Assembly: GCF_001874145.1 (NCBI RefSeq)
Contig: NZ_MPCX01000012.1
Span: forward strand, 61,660-125,659
Length of the DNA: 64,000 nt
From: Lacinutrix sp. MedPE-SW
Lineage (GTDB): Bacteria; Bacteroidota; Bacteroidia; Flavobacteriales; Flavobacteriaceae
Reading direction: 5' to 3'
The translations under genes were made by a program, and so were the position numbers. The notes beneath the pieces were generated by a model. The model was not told the DNA's origin, did no database searches, and worked only from the letters and a program-made list of their open reading frames with translations. Of this stretch, positions 27,050-36,171 are shown in pieces. How positions within the stretch are numbered: position 1 is the first letter of the stretch; each line of letters starts with the position of its first letter.

Positions 27050-28129
27050 TTAACCGTAATTTTCTCCAAATTCGTCTTTTACATTTTGGAGTACTTTTTT
27101 AATATCTTGTTCTTTTGTTTTTGGATAAATAAGCAATACTTCATCTTTATCTACAATAATATAATCTTGTAAACCATCTACCACCACAATTTTATTGTTT
27201 TTGGTTCTAATCATATTACCAGATGCATTATGTGTTAATGTTCTAGCATTAACTACTGCATTTTTATCGCTATCTTTTTCTAACTTATCGTATAAGCTTC
27301 CCCAAGTTCCTAAATCGTTCCAATCGAATGTTGCCGGAAGTACAAACACATTTTTAGATTTCTCCATTATGGCATAATCTACAGAAATGTTTTCTGCTTT
27401 ACCATAATTATCACGTATAAAATCATCTTCAAAATCTGTATTATAAACATCTACTCCACTTTCAAACAATTTAAATAATTCTGGTTGATTATTACTAAAT
27501 GCTTCAATTACAGTTTTAGCACTCCACATAAAAATGCCTGCATTCCATAAAAAATTGCCTTGATTTATAAAGCTTTGTGCAGTATGATAATCTGGTTTTT
27601 CTCTAAATTGGTTAACATTTTTAATATCCTTTGTAGAAGACTTATCGTATTCTATATAGCCATAACCGGTGTTAGGAAATGTGGGTTTTATTCCTAAGGT
27701 CATTAGAGCATTATTTTGCTCACAAAAAGTAAAAGCTTGCTTTACATTGTTTGTAAAGGCATTTTCATCTTCTATCCAATGGTCACTTGGTGCAACAATC
27801 ATTACTGCATCTGGGTTTTCTTTTTCAATTTTCATTGATGCATATAATATACAAGGTGCAGTATTTCGCATTGCTGGCTCTAAAACAACTTGACGTTTAG
27901 TTACGCTTGGTAATTGCTCTAAAACTAAATCATTATAAATTTCATTTGTAAGTATAAAAATATTTTCTTCTGGGATTAGTGTTGATAACCGACTAAATGT
28001 TTTTTGAATAAGTGTTTCACCTGTTCCTAGCATATCGTGAAACTGTTTAGGAAACTCTTGTGTGCTTACTGGCCAAAATCTTGATCCTACTCCTCCTGCC
28101 ATTAATATGGCGTAATAATTTTTATTCAT
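27050..28129 (-). CDS. manC: Mannose-1-phosphate guanylyltransferase
   Basis: 359 residues. The nucleotidyltransferase signature AGGVGSRFWPVSTQEFPKQF is at the N terminus, followed by VAPSDHWIED (metal site), FREKPDYHTA and NWDAGIF-like NAGIFMW. It makes GDP-mannose, a precursor of fucose and mannose units in surface polysaccharide. It lacks the isomerase domain of long bifunctional ManC proteins. Its start overlaps the SprT-like stop by four bases. Confidence 0.92.
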   Translation of the reverse strand: MNKNYYAILMAGGVGSRFWPVSTQEFPKQFHDMLGTGETLIQKTFSRLSTLIPEENIFILTNEIYNDLVLEQLPSVTKRQVVLEPAMRNTAPCILYASMKIEKENPDAVMIVAPSDHWIEDENAFTNNVKQAFTFCEQNNALMTLGIKPTFPNTGYGYIEYDKSSTKDIKNVNQFREKPDYHTAQSFINQGNFLWNAGIFMWSAKTVIEAFSNNQPELFKLFESGVDVYNTDFEDDFIRDNYGKAENISVDYAIMEKSKNVFVLPATFDWNDLGTWGSLYDKLEKDSDKNAVVNARTLTHNASGNMIRTKNNKIVVVDGLQDYIIVDKDEVLLIYPKTKEQDIKKVLQNVKDEFGENYG

Positions 28130-28722
28130 CTTATTGGTTCTACTTCTGCATTTGGGTTAAATAAATATACTTTACCTGTTTCTAGTTCTGTACACTCAAA
28201 TCTCTTAGTACGTTTTTTTCCTTTTTTAAAAATCTTTTTGTTTCTAAATTTAAAGGTTTCTCCCAAAGGTAATTCAAATATAAAGATTTTATTATTTGGT
28301 TCGTCGAATTGCTTTAATGCTAAGGCGAGCTGCGCATCTGTATCGCTAGATGCTTTGGGGTTTTTAAAGTGTTTTGCTATTAAAGGTAATACTTGAACAG
28401 GAAATACCTCTGGATTTATAAATGGCAGCATTAACTCTTGAAATGTACGTTTCCATTCTACACCATGTGGCTTTATTAAGTTTCCAAATTTTTTATAAGC
28501 CTCGAAATGTGCTATTTCATGAATTAGTGTTATTAGAAAACGGTAAATGTTTAAATTTTCATTTATAGTTATTTGATGTTTTCCATTTGGTAACATTTTG
28601 TAATCACCATGTCTAGTTTTACGCTCTTTTTTAACTAAAACTACTAAGTTATCATGTTCTAAAAGTTGTAGTACTTTTGGTATTGCGCTTTTAGGAATGT
28701 GGTTTTGAAGTGTTTTTTGCAT
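28126..28722 (-). CDS. SprT-like zinc metalloprotease-fold protein
   Basis: 198 residues. The zinc-binding HEIAH motif lies near residue 70 (LITLIHEIAHFEAYKKFG), preceded by GNKH-like NGKHQITINENL and followed by HGVEWKRTFQ, a SprT-family pattern. The C terminus has a basic stretch NKKIFKKGKKRTKRF. SprT homologues in eukaryotes (SPRTN) cut DNA-protein crosslinks; bacterial function is largely unknown. First gene of the operon with manC and the DUF389 gene. Confidence 0.8.
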   Translation of the reverse strand: MQKTLQNHIPKSAIPKVLQLLEHDNLVVLVKKERKTRHGDYKMLPNGKHQITINENLNIYRFLITLIHEIAHFEAYKKFGNLIKPHGVEWKRTFQELMLPFINPEVFPVQVLPLIAKHFKNPKASSDTDAQLALALKQFDEPNNKIFIFELPLGETFKFRNKKIFKKGKKRTKRFECTELETGKVYLFNPNAEVEPIR

Positions 28723-28815
28723 TACTGCTAAAATAAAGTTTATTCTTGAAAAAGAATAGTAATTTTAAATATCGCTTTTTATTTATATATGAAGTGTTAT
28801 TTATTTAAAAATCAA

Positions 28816-28855
28816 TAAAAATCCCAAAACTAGATTTAGTTTTGGGATTTTTATT
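28816..28855 (-). terminator. Terminator after argS
   Basis: Stem AAAATCCCAAAACTA with its complement, loop GATT, with A and T runs on both sides. It lies between the argS stop and the SprT-like gene start, so on the minus strand it ends argS transcription. Confidence 0.85.
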
Positions 28856-28885
28856 TTTATTGTATTGTTTAATACTATGGCAAAA

Positions 28886-30673
28886 CTACATACGCTCTGG
28901 AACTGTAATTCCTAATAAATTGAATGCGTTTTTTATAGTATTAGCTACAGATTGTGATAATTGAATTCTAAAATTTTTATCTGCTTTATTATCTGCTCCT
29001 AAAATTGAAACGTTTTGGTAAAATGAATTAAAATCTTTAACCAATTCGTATGTATAATTTGCTATTAATGCTGGACTATGATTTTCGGCAGCATTTTGTA
29101 TTACTTCTGGAAATAATTGAAGCTGTTTTATTAATGCTCTTTCTTTATCGTGTAATTTGTAATTTATATCTATTGCATTAGAAGTTTCAAAATCAACTTG
29201 TTTTGTTTTTCGTAATATTGATTGAATTCTAGCGTACGTATATTGAATAAATGGTCCGGTATTACCTTGAAAATCTATAGATTCTTTTGGGTCGAATAAA
29301 ATACGTTTTTTAGGGTCTACTTTTAATATGTAGTATTTAAGTGCACCTAAACCAATAGTTTTATATAAGCTTTTCTTTTCTTCTTGATTGTAGCCATCTA
29401 GTTTTCCTAATTCTTCAGAAATAGTTTGTGCCGTTTCTGCCATATCAAAAATTAAATCGTCTGCATCTACTACTGTTCCTTCTCTACTTTTCATTTTTCC
29501 ACTTGGTAAATCTACCATTCCGTAACTTAAATGAAATAAGTTTTTTGCCCAATCGAATCCTAATTTTTTTAATATTAAAAATAGAACTTGAAAGTGATAA
29601 TCTTGTTCATTACCTACGGTATAAACCATACCGTTAATATCTGGAAAATCTTTTACTCGTTGTATTGCAGTACCAATATCTTGAGTCATATAAACAGCTG
29701 TACCATCGCTACGTAATACAATTTTCTCGTCTAAACCATCACTTGTTAAATCACACCAAACAGAACCATCTTCTTTTTTAAAAAAGACACCGGTTTTTAA
29801 ACCTTCTGCAACAAATTCTTTTCCTAATAAATAAGTTTGACTTTCGTAATATAGTTTATCAAAATTTACTCCAATATTTTCATAAGTAGCATCGAACCCT
29901 TTATAAACCCATTGATTCATTTTCTCCCAAAGCGCAACAACTTTTTCATCTCCTGCTTCCCATTTTTGAAGCATCTCTTGTGCTTCAATTAGTATTGGTG
30001 CTTCTTTTTTAGCTTCTTCTTCAGTTTTACCTTCAGCTTTTAAAGTTTCAATTTGAGATTTATATTCTTGATCAAATTTCACATAATAATTACCAACTAA
30101 CTTATCACCTTTTAAACCTGTAGATTCTGGAGTTTCATTATTACCAAAACGTTGCCATGCTAACATACTTTTACAAATATGAATACCACGGTCGTTTATA
30201 ATTTGAGTTTTGTAAACTTTTTTTCCTGATGCTTTAATAATTTCGGCAACACTATAGCCTAATAACACATTTCTAACATGACCTAAGTGTAGTGGTTTAT
30301 TAGTGTTTGGCGAAGAATATTCGACCATTACAGCATCATCACTATTTGTATTTACAAAGCCAAATTTTGAATCATCTTTTATAGAGTTAAAAAAATCTAT
30401 GTAGTAGTTATCTTCAATCTCAATATTTAAAAATCCTTTTACAACATTAAAGGCTTTTACTTGAGCTACATTTTCTTGTAAATATGAGCCTATTGCTTCT
30501 CCAATTTTTACTGGGTTTCCTTTTACCACACGCAACATAGGAAAAACAACTATTGTAATATCTCCAGCAAACTCCCTACGTGTTGCTTGAAATTCTACGG
30601 TTTCTAAATGAGCATCAAAAGTAGATTTAACAGCTTGTTTTACGTGATTTGATAATGTGTTTTGCAAATTCAT
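28886..30673 (-). CDS. argS: Arginine--tRNA ligase
   Basis: 595 residues, class I synthetase of normal length. The HIGH motif appears as HLGH (NTNKPLHLGHVRN) and the KMSKS site as KMKSR (GKMKSREGTVVDADDL). An N-terminal Add1-like domain and a C-terminal anticodon-binding domain (DALR type, ending in ITVPERM) are present. It charges tRNA-Arg. Divergent from the TPR kinase, with a 460-base gap between starts. Confidence 0.96.
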   Translation of the reverse strand: MNLQNTLSNHVKQAVKSTFDAHLETVEFQATRREFAGDITIVVFPMLRVVKGNPVKIGEAIGSYLQENVAQVKAFNVVKGFLNIEIEDNYYIDFFNSIKDDSKFGFVNTNSDDAVMVEYSSPNTNKPLHLGHVRNVLLGYSVAEIIKASGKKVYKTQIINDRGIHICKSMLAWQRFGNNETPESTGLKGDKLVGNYYVKFDQEYKSQIETLKAEGKTEEEAKKEAPILIEAQEMLQKWEAGDEKVVALWEKMNQWVYKGFDATYENIGVNFDKLYYESQTYLLGKEFVAEGLKTGVFFKKEDGSVWCDLTSDGLDEKIVLRSDGTAVYMTQDIGTAIQRVKDFPDINGMVYTVGNEQDYHFQVLFLILKKLGFDWAKNLFHLSYGMVDLPSGKMKSREGTVVDADDLIFDMAETAQTISEELGKLDGYNQEEKKSLYKTIGLGALKYYILKVDPKKRILFDPKESIDFQGNTGPFIQYTYARIQSILRKTKQVDFETSNAIDINYKLHDKERALIKQLQLFPEVIQNAAENHSPALIANYTYELVKDFNSFYQNVSILGADNKADKNFRIQLSQSVANTIKNAFNLLGITVPERM

Positions 30674-30695
30674 TTACAGATAATTTTTAAACACA

Positions 30696-30703
30696 CAAAG
30701 ATA
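30696..30703 (-). promoter_or_regulatory. Putative -7 box of argS
   Basis: The minus strand reads TATCTTTG, an exact TAnnTTTG match 23 bases upstream of the argS ATG. No -33 TTTG at standard distance. Confidence 0.45.
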
Positions 30704-31133
30704 GTATTTATCTTGCTACCTTTTTGTCTTTGCATTTAAAAGTAAGTTGTTTAATTTATCTATTAAAGCAAATGATAGAAATTAACCATTAAAAATTATA
30801 TTAAAAAACATTAATTTAAAACATACAAAATACTGATATACAGAAAGATAAAATACGCAATTATTACCTAATGCACTTAAACGAAAAAGCCGAGCGTTTA
30901 TTCATAAAAACCAAAGTTTATCGGTATATTACACTTGTGTGATATTAGCCTCTCAATTCAACTAATTTATTGACATTAAATCCTATAAATTAGTTTATTT
31001 AAGGTCTTTTTTCAATTTTTGTTGTTACGCTAATTAACTGTTATTAACTCAACACTAATAATGTTTGAATCCCTTGTAATTAAATGTTACATGTTTTCAA
31101 GAGCACAAGTTTATTAACTTGTTAAACGATAAC
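30704..31133. other. Long intergenic region between argS and the TPR kinase
   Basis: About 430 bases of AT-rich DNA with no convincing ORF. A perfect 10-bp inverted repeat (AACTAATTTA at 30960-30969, TAAATTAGTT at 30986-30995, 16-base loop) could be an operator or a leader hairpin for the kinase. No exact TAnnTTTG is found close to the kinase start. Nothing else is recognised. Confidence 0.5.
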
Positions 31134-33203
31134 ATGAAAAAACTATTTGTTATTTTATGCTTCTTAATTCTATCTGCTGGTTATTCTCAAAATGACGAGT
31201 TGGAGAGTCTTATGCTTGATTTAACATTTCAAGAGAATGATTCTACCAAGGTTAACACTTCTTTAAAAATTATAAAATTACTGTACGATAGTCAAGAATA
31301 TGATCGTGCATTAAAATTTGTAAAAAAAACTGAAGAAATTTCTGAAGAATTAAACTACCAAAAAGGCGTTGCTAACGTAATATATTTTAAAGCATTAATT
31401 TTCAATAAAAAAGAAGATTATATAAACGCTTTAAATCAATACAAAAAAGCAAAATCTTTATATGCTACTTTAAAAGATACTGTTTCTATTGCTAAAGTTA
31501 ACAGTCAATTAGGTGTTGTAGAAATAGAACATGGTAATTATACAACAGGCTTAAAATATGCACTTTCTGGAATAAAAATTTTAGAAAAAAAACAACTTAA
31601 TGAAGAGCTTTCATCTACTTATAAAAGCCTAGCAAAAGCTTACCAAAATAATGGCTCGTTTGAAAAAGCTATTGACTATAATTTAAAAAGCTTAGAAATT
31701 GAAGAACTCACAAACGACAGTGATGGTTTAATAAATGCTAATAAAAACTTAGCACAGCTTTACTTACAAAAAAAGGAATACAATAAAGCTATAAGGTATT
31801 TTGAAAATGCACTTAACTATGCTAAAACTAATGACGATGAAATTAAGGCTGAAATTCTTCCAGAGTTAGGAGGTGCATATATAAAAAATGAAAAATTTAA
31901 AATTGCTGCCGAATATTTAGTAGAAGGAATTAAACTAAATAGAAAATTAGATAACACTAACGGTATTTTAATCTCTTTAAATAATTTAGGAGAACTTAAT
32001 TATTTAAAAAAGAATTTTAGAACTGCAGAATCTCAACTTTTAGAAGCTGGAAAAATTGGGCGTTTAGAAAACAACAAAGAGCAACTATTAAAAAATTACA
32101 GTTTAATGAAGTCGCTAGACTCTACAAAAGGTAATTTTGAAAGTGCTTTTGCTTGGCAAAGAGAATATTTTAAAATAAAAAATAGTATTGATGCCCAAAA
32201 GCCTAAAATAATAACAATTGTTGAAGAGCCAATAATAGAAGACAACTTACAAATAGCAGAAAACAATAATGTTTTAGCTCTAGACCAACCAAACAATAGT
32301 ATGGTAAACAAAAAAAGTCTAGACCGATTAAAACTAGTTTTTTATGCACTATTAGCAGCTTTTGCAATAGTATTAGTATTCTTTGTTTTATTTTATATGA
32401 AACGTAAAAGTCGTGTAAAATATACTAGAGAATTAGAAGCAAAAAATCAAAAAATTGAATTGCAAAATGAAGCTATTTTAGAACAGAGTAAGCACTTAGA
32501 GAGCATTAATAAAGTTAAAGACAAACTCTTTTCTATAGTCTCACATGATTTAAAAGACTCTTTAACATCTACAAAAGGTTTTATAGATCTTTTAAAAGAA
32601 GGTCAACTATCTCAAGAAGAGTTTCATAATTTATTGCCAGAATTAAGTGAAAATGCAAACAATGCCTCTTTATTGTTATTTAACTTATTAAACTGGTCTA
32701 AATCTCAAATGCAGTCTTTAAAACCAAAACCTTCTTTGTTTGACGTTCAAGAAGTCTTTTTTGAAAAAATTAAACTTGTAGAACAAAAAATGCAAGTAAA
32801 AGGCATCAAGCTTATAGACAATACTCTAAGAGATTTTGTTTATGCAGACAGAAGTATGGTAGAAATTGTTATACAAAATTTACTAGCTAATGCCGTTAAG
32901 TTTTGTACAATTGGAGATTCTATTACCATTGCAAACACAATTAGTAATGGCAATGCAATAATAAGTGTTTCAGATTCTGGAGTTGGCATCTCTGTAGAAA
33001 ACCAACATAAATTATTTGGAGGAAACACCTTTACTACAGTTGGTACAAATAATGAAAAAGGCACAGGATTAGGCCTAACCATTTGTAGAGAATTAGTAGA
33101 GCTTAACCAAGGTAGAATTTGGGTAGATAGCGAAGAGAATGTAGGAAGCACTTTTTTTGTAGAGCTTCCTAAAACTAGAGTTGAAAATCCTGTTAATACT
33201 TGA
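31134..33203 (+). CDS. Tetratricopeptide-repeat sensor histidine kinase
   Basis: 689 residues from the ATG at 31134 (MKKLFVILCFLILSAGYSQ, a good signal peptide); a TTG at 31119 would place five polar residues before it and is rejected. About seven TPR units (residues 30-350) form a periplasmic sensor. A transmembrane helix follows at about 400-420, then a coiled coil, then HisKA with phospho-acceptor His471 (IVSHDLKDS), and a HATPase with NLLANAVKF, SDSGVGIS and GTGLGLTICRELV. No receiver domain is fused and no response regulator is adjacent, so the partner is elsewhere. Convergent with ctlX, one base apart. Confidence 0.9.
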   Translation: MKKLFVILCFLILSAGYSQNDELESLMLDLTFQENDSTKVNTSLKIIKLLYDSQEYDRALKFVKKTEEISEELNYQKGVANVIYFKALIFNKKEDYINALNQYKKAKSLYATLKDTVSIAKVNSQLGVVEIEHGNYTTGLKYALSGIKILEKKQLNEELSSTYKSLAKAYQNNGSFEKAIDYNLKSLEIEELTNDSDGLINANKNLAQLYLQKKEYNKAIRYFENALNYAKTNDDEIKAEILPELGGAYIKNEKFKIAAEYLVEGIKLNRKLDNTNGILISLNNLGELNYLKKNFRTAESQLLEAGKIGRLENNKEQLLKNYSLMKSLDSTKGNFESAFAWQREYFKIKNSIDAQKPKIITIVEEPIIEDNLQIAENNNVLALDQPNNSMVNKKSLDRLKLVFYALLAAFAIVLVFFVLFYMKRKSRVKYTRELEAKNQKIELQNEAILEQSKHLESINKVKDKLFSIVSHDLKDSLTSTKGFIDLLKEGQLSQEEFHNLLPELSENANNASLLLFNLLNWSKSQMQSLKPKPSLFDVQEVFFEKIKLVEQKMQVKGIKLIDNTLRDFVYADRSMVEIVIQNLLANAVKFCTIGDSITIANTISNGNAIISVSDSGVGISVENQHKLFGGNTFTTVGTNNEKGTGLGLTICRELVELNQGRIWVDSEENVGSTFFVELPKTRVENPVNT

Positions 33204-33204
33204 A

Positions 33205-34137
33205 CTACACCTTCGGTAGAAATACCTCAGCCATCATACAGCGAGCGCTTCCGCCGCCACAAGTTTCAATAGTTTCTAGAGAACTAGATAATATTTCGCA
33301 ATGATTTTCTATTAATTTAACTTGAGCTATAGATAAGCTATCTTTAGCCGATTGACTCATTACTAAATACAACTTATTATCTTTACCTCTTACTTGTAAC
33401 ATATTACCAGCAAAATTATGCATTTGCTCCTCTGTTATACGTATTACTTCTTTACCGTCTTCTTGAAGGTTTTTAATAACGTTTTTACGTTCTTTTTTAT
33501 CGTCTATAGAATCTAAGCAGATAACAGCAAAAGTTTCGGCTAAACACATCATTACATTAGTATGGTAAATTGCCATACGTTTACCATCTACTGTTTGATT
33601 TGCTGTGAATACAATTGGAGTATATTCAAAATCTTCACAAAACTCAATAAACAATGTTTCGTCTGCTCTTGGCGATAATGCACAATAAGCTTTACTATTT
33701 ACACGATCTAATAATAAGCTACCTGTTCCTTCTAAAAATACTTCTTCTTCTTCTGCAGCAGTGTAATCTATAAAATTTTTTATTTTAAAACCCTCTTTTT
33801 CAAGACGATTAAATACTTCTTCTCGACGTTCTCTTCTTCTATTTTCTGCAAACATTGGATATAAACCTACATTTCCATTTTCATGAAAACTCACCCAATT
33901 ATTAGGGAAAATAGAATCTGGTGTATCTAATAATTTATCATCATCTTCAACAATAACATTAACTCCAACTGCACGCAATTTTTCTACAAAGGCATCAAAT
34001 TCGGCTTGAGCTTTAGTATTTATTTCGGCATTTTTTAAATCTAAATCTTCTTGAAAATAATTATTTACCGCAGTTTGTTCATTCATTCTAAAATGAACTG
34101 GACGAATCATTAATATAGTATTGGTAGTTTGTTGCAT
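33205..34137 (-). CDS. ctlX: Arginine deiminase-like / citrulline utilisation hydrolase (CtlX type)
   Basis: 310 residues, guanidino-group-modifying fold. It starts with the CtlX-type IRPVHFRMNEQTAVNNYFQED; FPNNWVSFHENG and LEGTGSLLLDRVN carry the family Asp/Glu and His, and Cys300 in GGGSARC is the expected nucleophile. CtlX homologues are assigned to citrulline or ureido hydrolysis; exact substrate here is not proved. A cytoplasmic enzyme with no signal peptide. Confidence 0.82.
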   Translation of the reverse strand: MQQTTNTILMIRPVHFRMNEQTAVNNYFQEDLDLKNAEINTKAQAEFDAFVEKLRAVGVNVIVEDDDKLLDTPDSIFPNNWVSFHENGNVGLYPMFAENRRRERREEVFNRLEKEGFKIKNFIDYTAAEEEEVFLEGTGSLLLDRVNSKAYCALSPRADETLFIEFCEDFEYTPIVFTANQTVDGKRMAIYHTNVMMCLAETFAVICLDSIDDKKERKNVIKNLQEDGKEVIRITEEQMHNFAGNMLQVRGKDNKLYLVMSQSAKDSLSIAQVKLIENHCEILSSSLETIETCGGGSARCMMAEVFLPKV

Positions 34138-34152
34138 AATCTAAATTTTGTG

Positions 34153-34160
34153 CAAAAGTA
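34153..34160 (-). promoter_or_regulatory. Putative -7 box of ctlX
   Basis: Minus strand TACTTTTG, 16 bases before the ATG, giving a leader of only a few bases. No -33 box visible. Confidence 0.45.
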
Positions 34161-34234
34161 ATTTAAATTTGTGTTCTAAAAATTAATATTTCTTAAATTA
34201 AATATAATTAACGAAATCAATTAGAAGTTCTAAA

Positions 34235-34789
34235 TTATTTCCATTTTATATTACAACCAATACTAGGCTTTTGGTTTTTTAAAGGTGCTTTATTATTTAA
34301 AATTGCTTCAATAGCATGTATTAAATCTGCTCCAGTAACTTCTATTCCATTACCAGGTCTTGAATTATCTAATTGCCCATGGTAAGTTGCTTTTAGCTCG
34401 CTATTAAACACATAAAAATCTGGAGTACAGGCTGCATTGTAAGCTTTTGCCGTTTCTTGAGTTTCATCATAAAGATAAGGAAATGGGTATTTTAAATTTA
34501 TCGCTACTTGTTTCATTAGTTCTGGGCCATCTTGAGGATAGTTTTTTACATCATTACTACTTATTGCGATAAAGTTTACACCTTTATTTTTATAAGCATT
34601 CGCAAGTTTTACTAAAGTAGTATTCACGTGAACAACAAACGGACAATGATTACATATAAACATAATTACTGTTCCCTTTTCTCCTTTTAACTCTTGAAGG
34701 TTTACTTTTTTTTCTGTAATTACATCTAGTAATGTAAATTGTGGTGCTAATACACCATTTTTAAAACTGTTTGATTCTGTAAGCGCCAT
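34235..34789 (-). CDS. Thioredoxin-like AhpC/TSA-type protein
   Basis: 184 residues from the ATG at 34789 (MALTESNSFKNGVLAPQF). The longer frame to 34840 adds 17 hydrophobic residues (MASVFFLAKFIFFKRLF) that do not fit this family, so I choose the inner start. The domain has VIMFICNHCPFVVHV, a CxxC pair (CNHC), with later YLYDETQETAKAYNAACTPDFYVF, the redoxin-fold cis-Pro region. This is the thioredoxin-family group found widely in Flavobacteria; reductase or peroxidase activity is likely but substrate unknown. Confidence 0.82.
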   Translation of the reverse strand: MALTESNSFKNGVLAPQFTLLDVITEKKVNLQELKGEKGTVIMFICNHCPFVVHVNTTLVKLANAYKNKGVNFIAISSNDVKNYPQDGPELMKQVAINLKYPFPYLYDETQETAKAYNAACTPDFYVFNSELKATYHGQLDNSRPGNGIEVTGADLIHAIEAILNNKAPLKNQKPSIGCNIKWK

Positions 34790-35000
34790 AAATAACCTTT
34801 TAAAAAAAATAAATTTAGCTAAAAAGAATACAGAAGCCAATTATTATACCTTAAGGTTTTTATAAATGAATTAATAATTTAAAAAAACAAAAATAACTAC
34901 AAACAGAATTAAGAAAATTTTTAAACAATAATTTGAAAATTAAATAAATTATTACGTTATTGACAAAGATTAATAGCAACCCTTAACATATTCCCTTAAA

Positions 35001-35423
35001 ATGAAGTATTCCCTTGTACTCCTATTTTTTGCATTTTCTTTATTTTCATTTTCTCAAAATTCATCTAACGAATCTTATTTACAAGTGACGCGTTACAAAT
35101 TACAGCCTGAAGAGCTTAATTTACATGAAGATATTGATGCAGAAAAAATTAACTTAAAAATTTACTTTTTAAAAGACTCTAGCATTGTAGATGATTATAA
35201 GTTTTTTAAACCTAAAACCAACGAAATTCTTTTTTTCTATGGTTTAAACACGAAAAACAATACCACTGAAATGTTTTTTAAAGCAGATGATACTTTAAAA
35301 AATATTTATAAAAAGAAGGATTTTGAACAACTTATAAAAGTTGTAGAGGTACTTGAATACAATGTTTTCCCAACTGAAGATTTTTCTAGTGCTGAAGCCT
35401 TTGTTGCTTTAGAACAACTTTAA
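35001..35423 (+). CDS. Small secreted protein of unknown function
   Basis: 140 residues. A clear signal peptide (MKYSLVLLFFAFSLFSFSQ) is followed by about 120 polar residues without cysteine or a known motif. Features are mixed charge and strand-helix alternation (EKINLKIYFLKDSS). Probably periplasmic. A strong terminator follows. I do not recognise a family. Confidence 0.72.
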   Translation: MKYSLVLLFFAFSLFSFSQNSSNESYLQVTRYKLQPEELNLHEDIDAEKINLKIYFLKDSSIVDDYKFFKPKTNEILFFYGLNTKNNTTEMFFKADDTLKNIYKKKDFEQLIKVVEVLEYNVFPTEDFSSAEAFVALEQL

Positions 35424-35427
35424 AATA

Positions 35428-35465
35428 AAAAAGCCTAAATACAATATTCTGCATTTAGGCTTTTT
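35428..35465. terminator. Bidirectional terminator, small secreted protein / SDR
   Basis: Stem AAAAAGCCTAAAT with ATTTAGGCTTTTT, 12-base loop, A-run left and T-run right. It lies between convergent genes. Confidence 0.88.
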
Positions 35466-35484
35466 AAATAGAATTAATTTTTAC

Positions 35485-36171
35485 TTACGGTGTAGAATTA
35501 GAAACTTGTAATAATTTACCGTTATAATATTTATTTCCGTTTAAAGAAAAATCTGCTATATATTGAGCCATTTCTAAAGCTGTAGTTGGCGCTTGATAAC
35601 CTGGAAATGCTTCTTCTAGCATTTCGGTTTGTACTGCACCTAAAGCCAAAGCATTAAAACTTGGTCCTGTTTCTTTGTATTCTTCAGCTAATAACTCTGT
35701 AAGTGTTACTACTGCACCTTTACTTGAACTGTAAGCTGCTAATCCAGGAAACTTAACACTACCTTGAACGCCACCCATAGAACTTATTGTAACTACATGA
35801 CTTTCTTTTTTCATATAAGGAATTACTGTACGTGTCATTTCTGCTACACCAAATACATTAGTTTTATAAACATATTCAAAGTCATCCATTGTTGTTTTGG
35901 CAAATGGTTTATTTAATAAAGTACCTGCGTTATTAATTAAAACATCAACCTGTTTCCATTCGGTTTTAATAAATTCTTCAACCTTTTTATAGTCTTCGGT
36001 TTTTCCTAAATCAAAAGAAAAAGATTCTATATTATCAAAATTTAAATTGCTTACTTTTTGTTCGTTTCGAGATAGTGCTAAAACATTGTGACCTTGATTT
36101 GCAAAAAGATGAACAAGTTCAAAACCTATACCTCTACTTGTTCCTGTTATTATAATATTTTTAGTTTTCAT
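35485..36171 (-). CDS. Short-chain dehydrogenase/reductase
   Basis: 228 residues. The nucleotide-binding TGTSRGIGFE motif is at the N terminus, NNAG (LINNAGTLL) is in the middle, and the catalytic Ser (ISSMGG) and YSSSK pair follow. Substrate unknown; the cofactor is probably NADP(H) given the SRGIG loop. Its start overlaps the M28 peptidase stop by 11 bases, so they are co-transcribed. Confidence 0.88.
   Translation of the reverse strand: MKTKNIIITGTSRGIGFELVHLFANQGHNVLALSRNEQKVSNLNFDNIESFSFDLGKTEDYKKVEEFIKTEWKQVDVLINNAGTLLNKPFAKTTMDDFEYVYKTNVFGVAEMTRTVIPYMKKESHVVTISSMGGVQGSVKFPGLAAYSSSKGAVVTLTELLAEEYKETGPSFNALALGAVQTEMLEEAFPGYQAPTTALEMAQYIADFSLNGNKYYNGKLLQVSNSTP

Noticed and set aside
34790..34840. 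N-terminal extension of the thioredoxin-like protein (hydrophobic MASVFFLAKFIFF)
   Set aside because: Could be read as a signal peptide but the inner ATG gives the family-typical N terminus, and the extension is short with KR after it.
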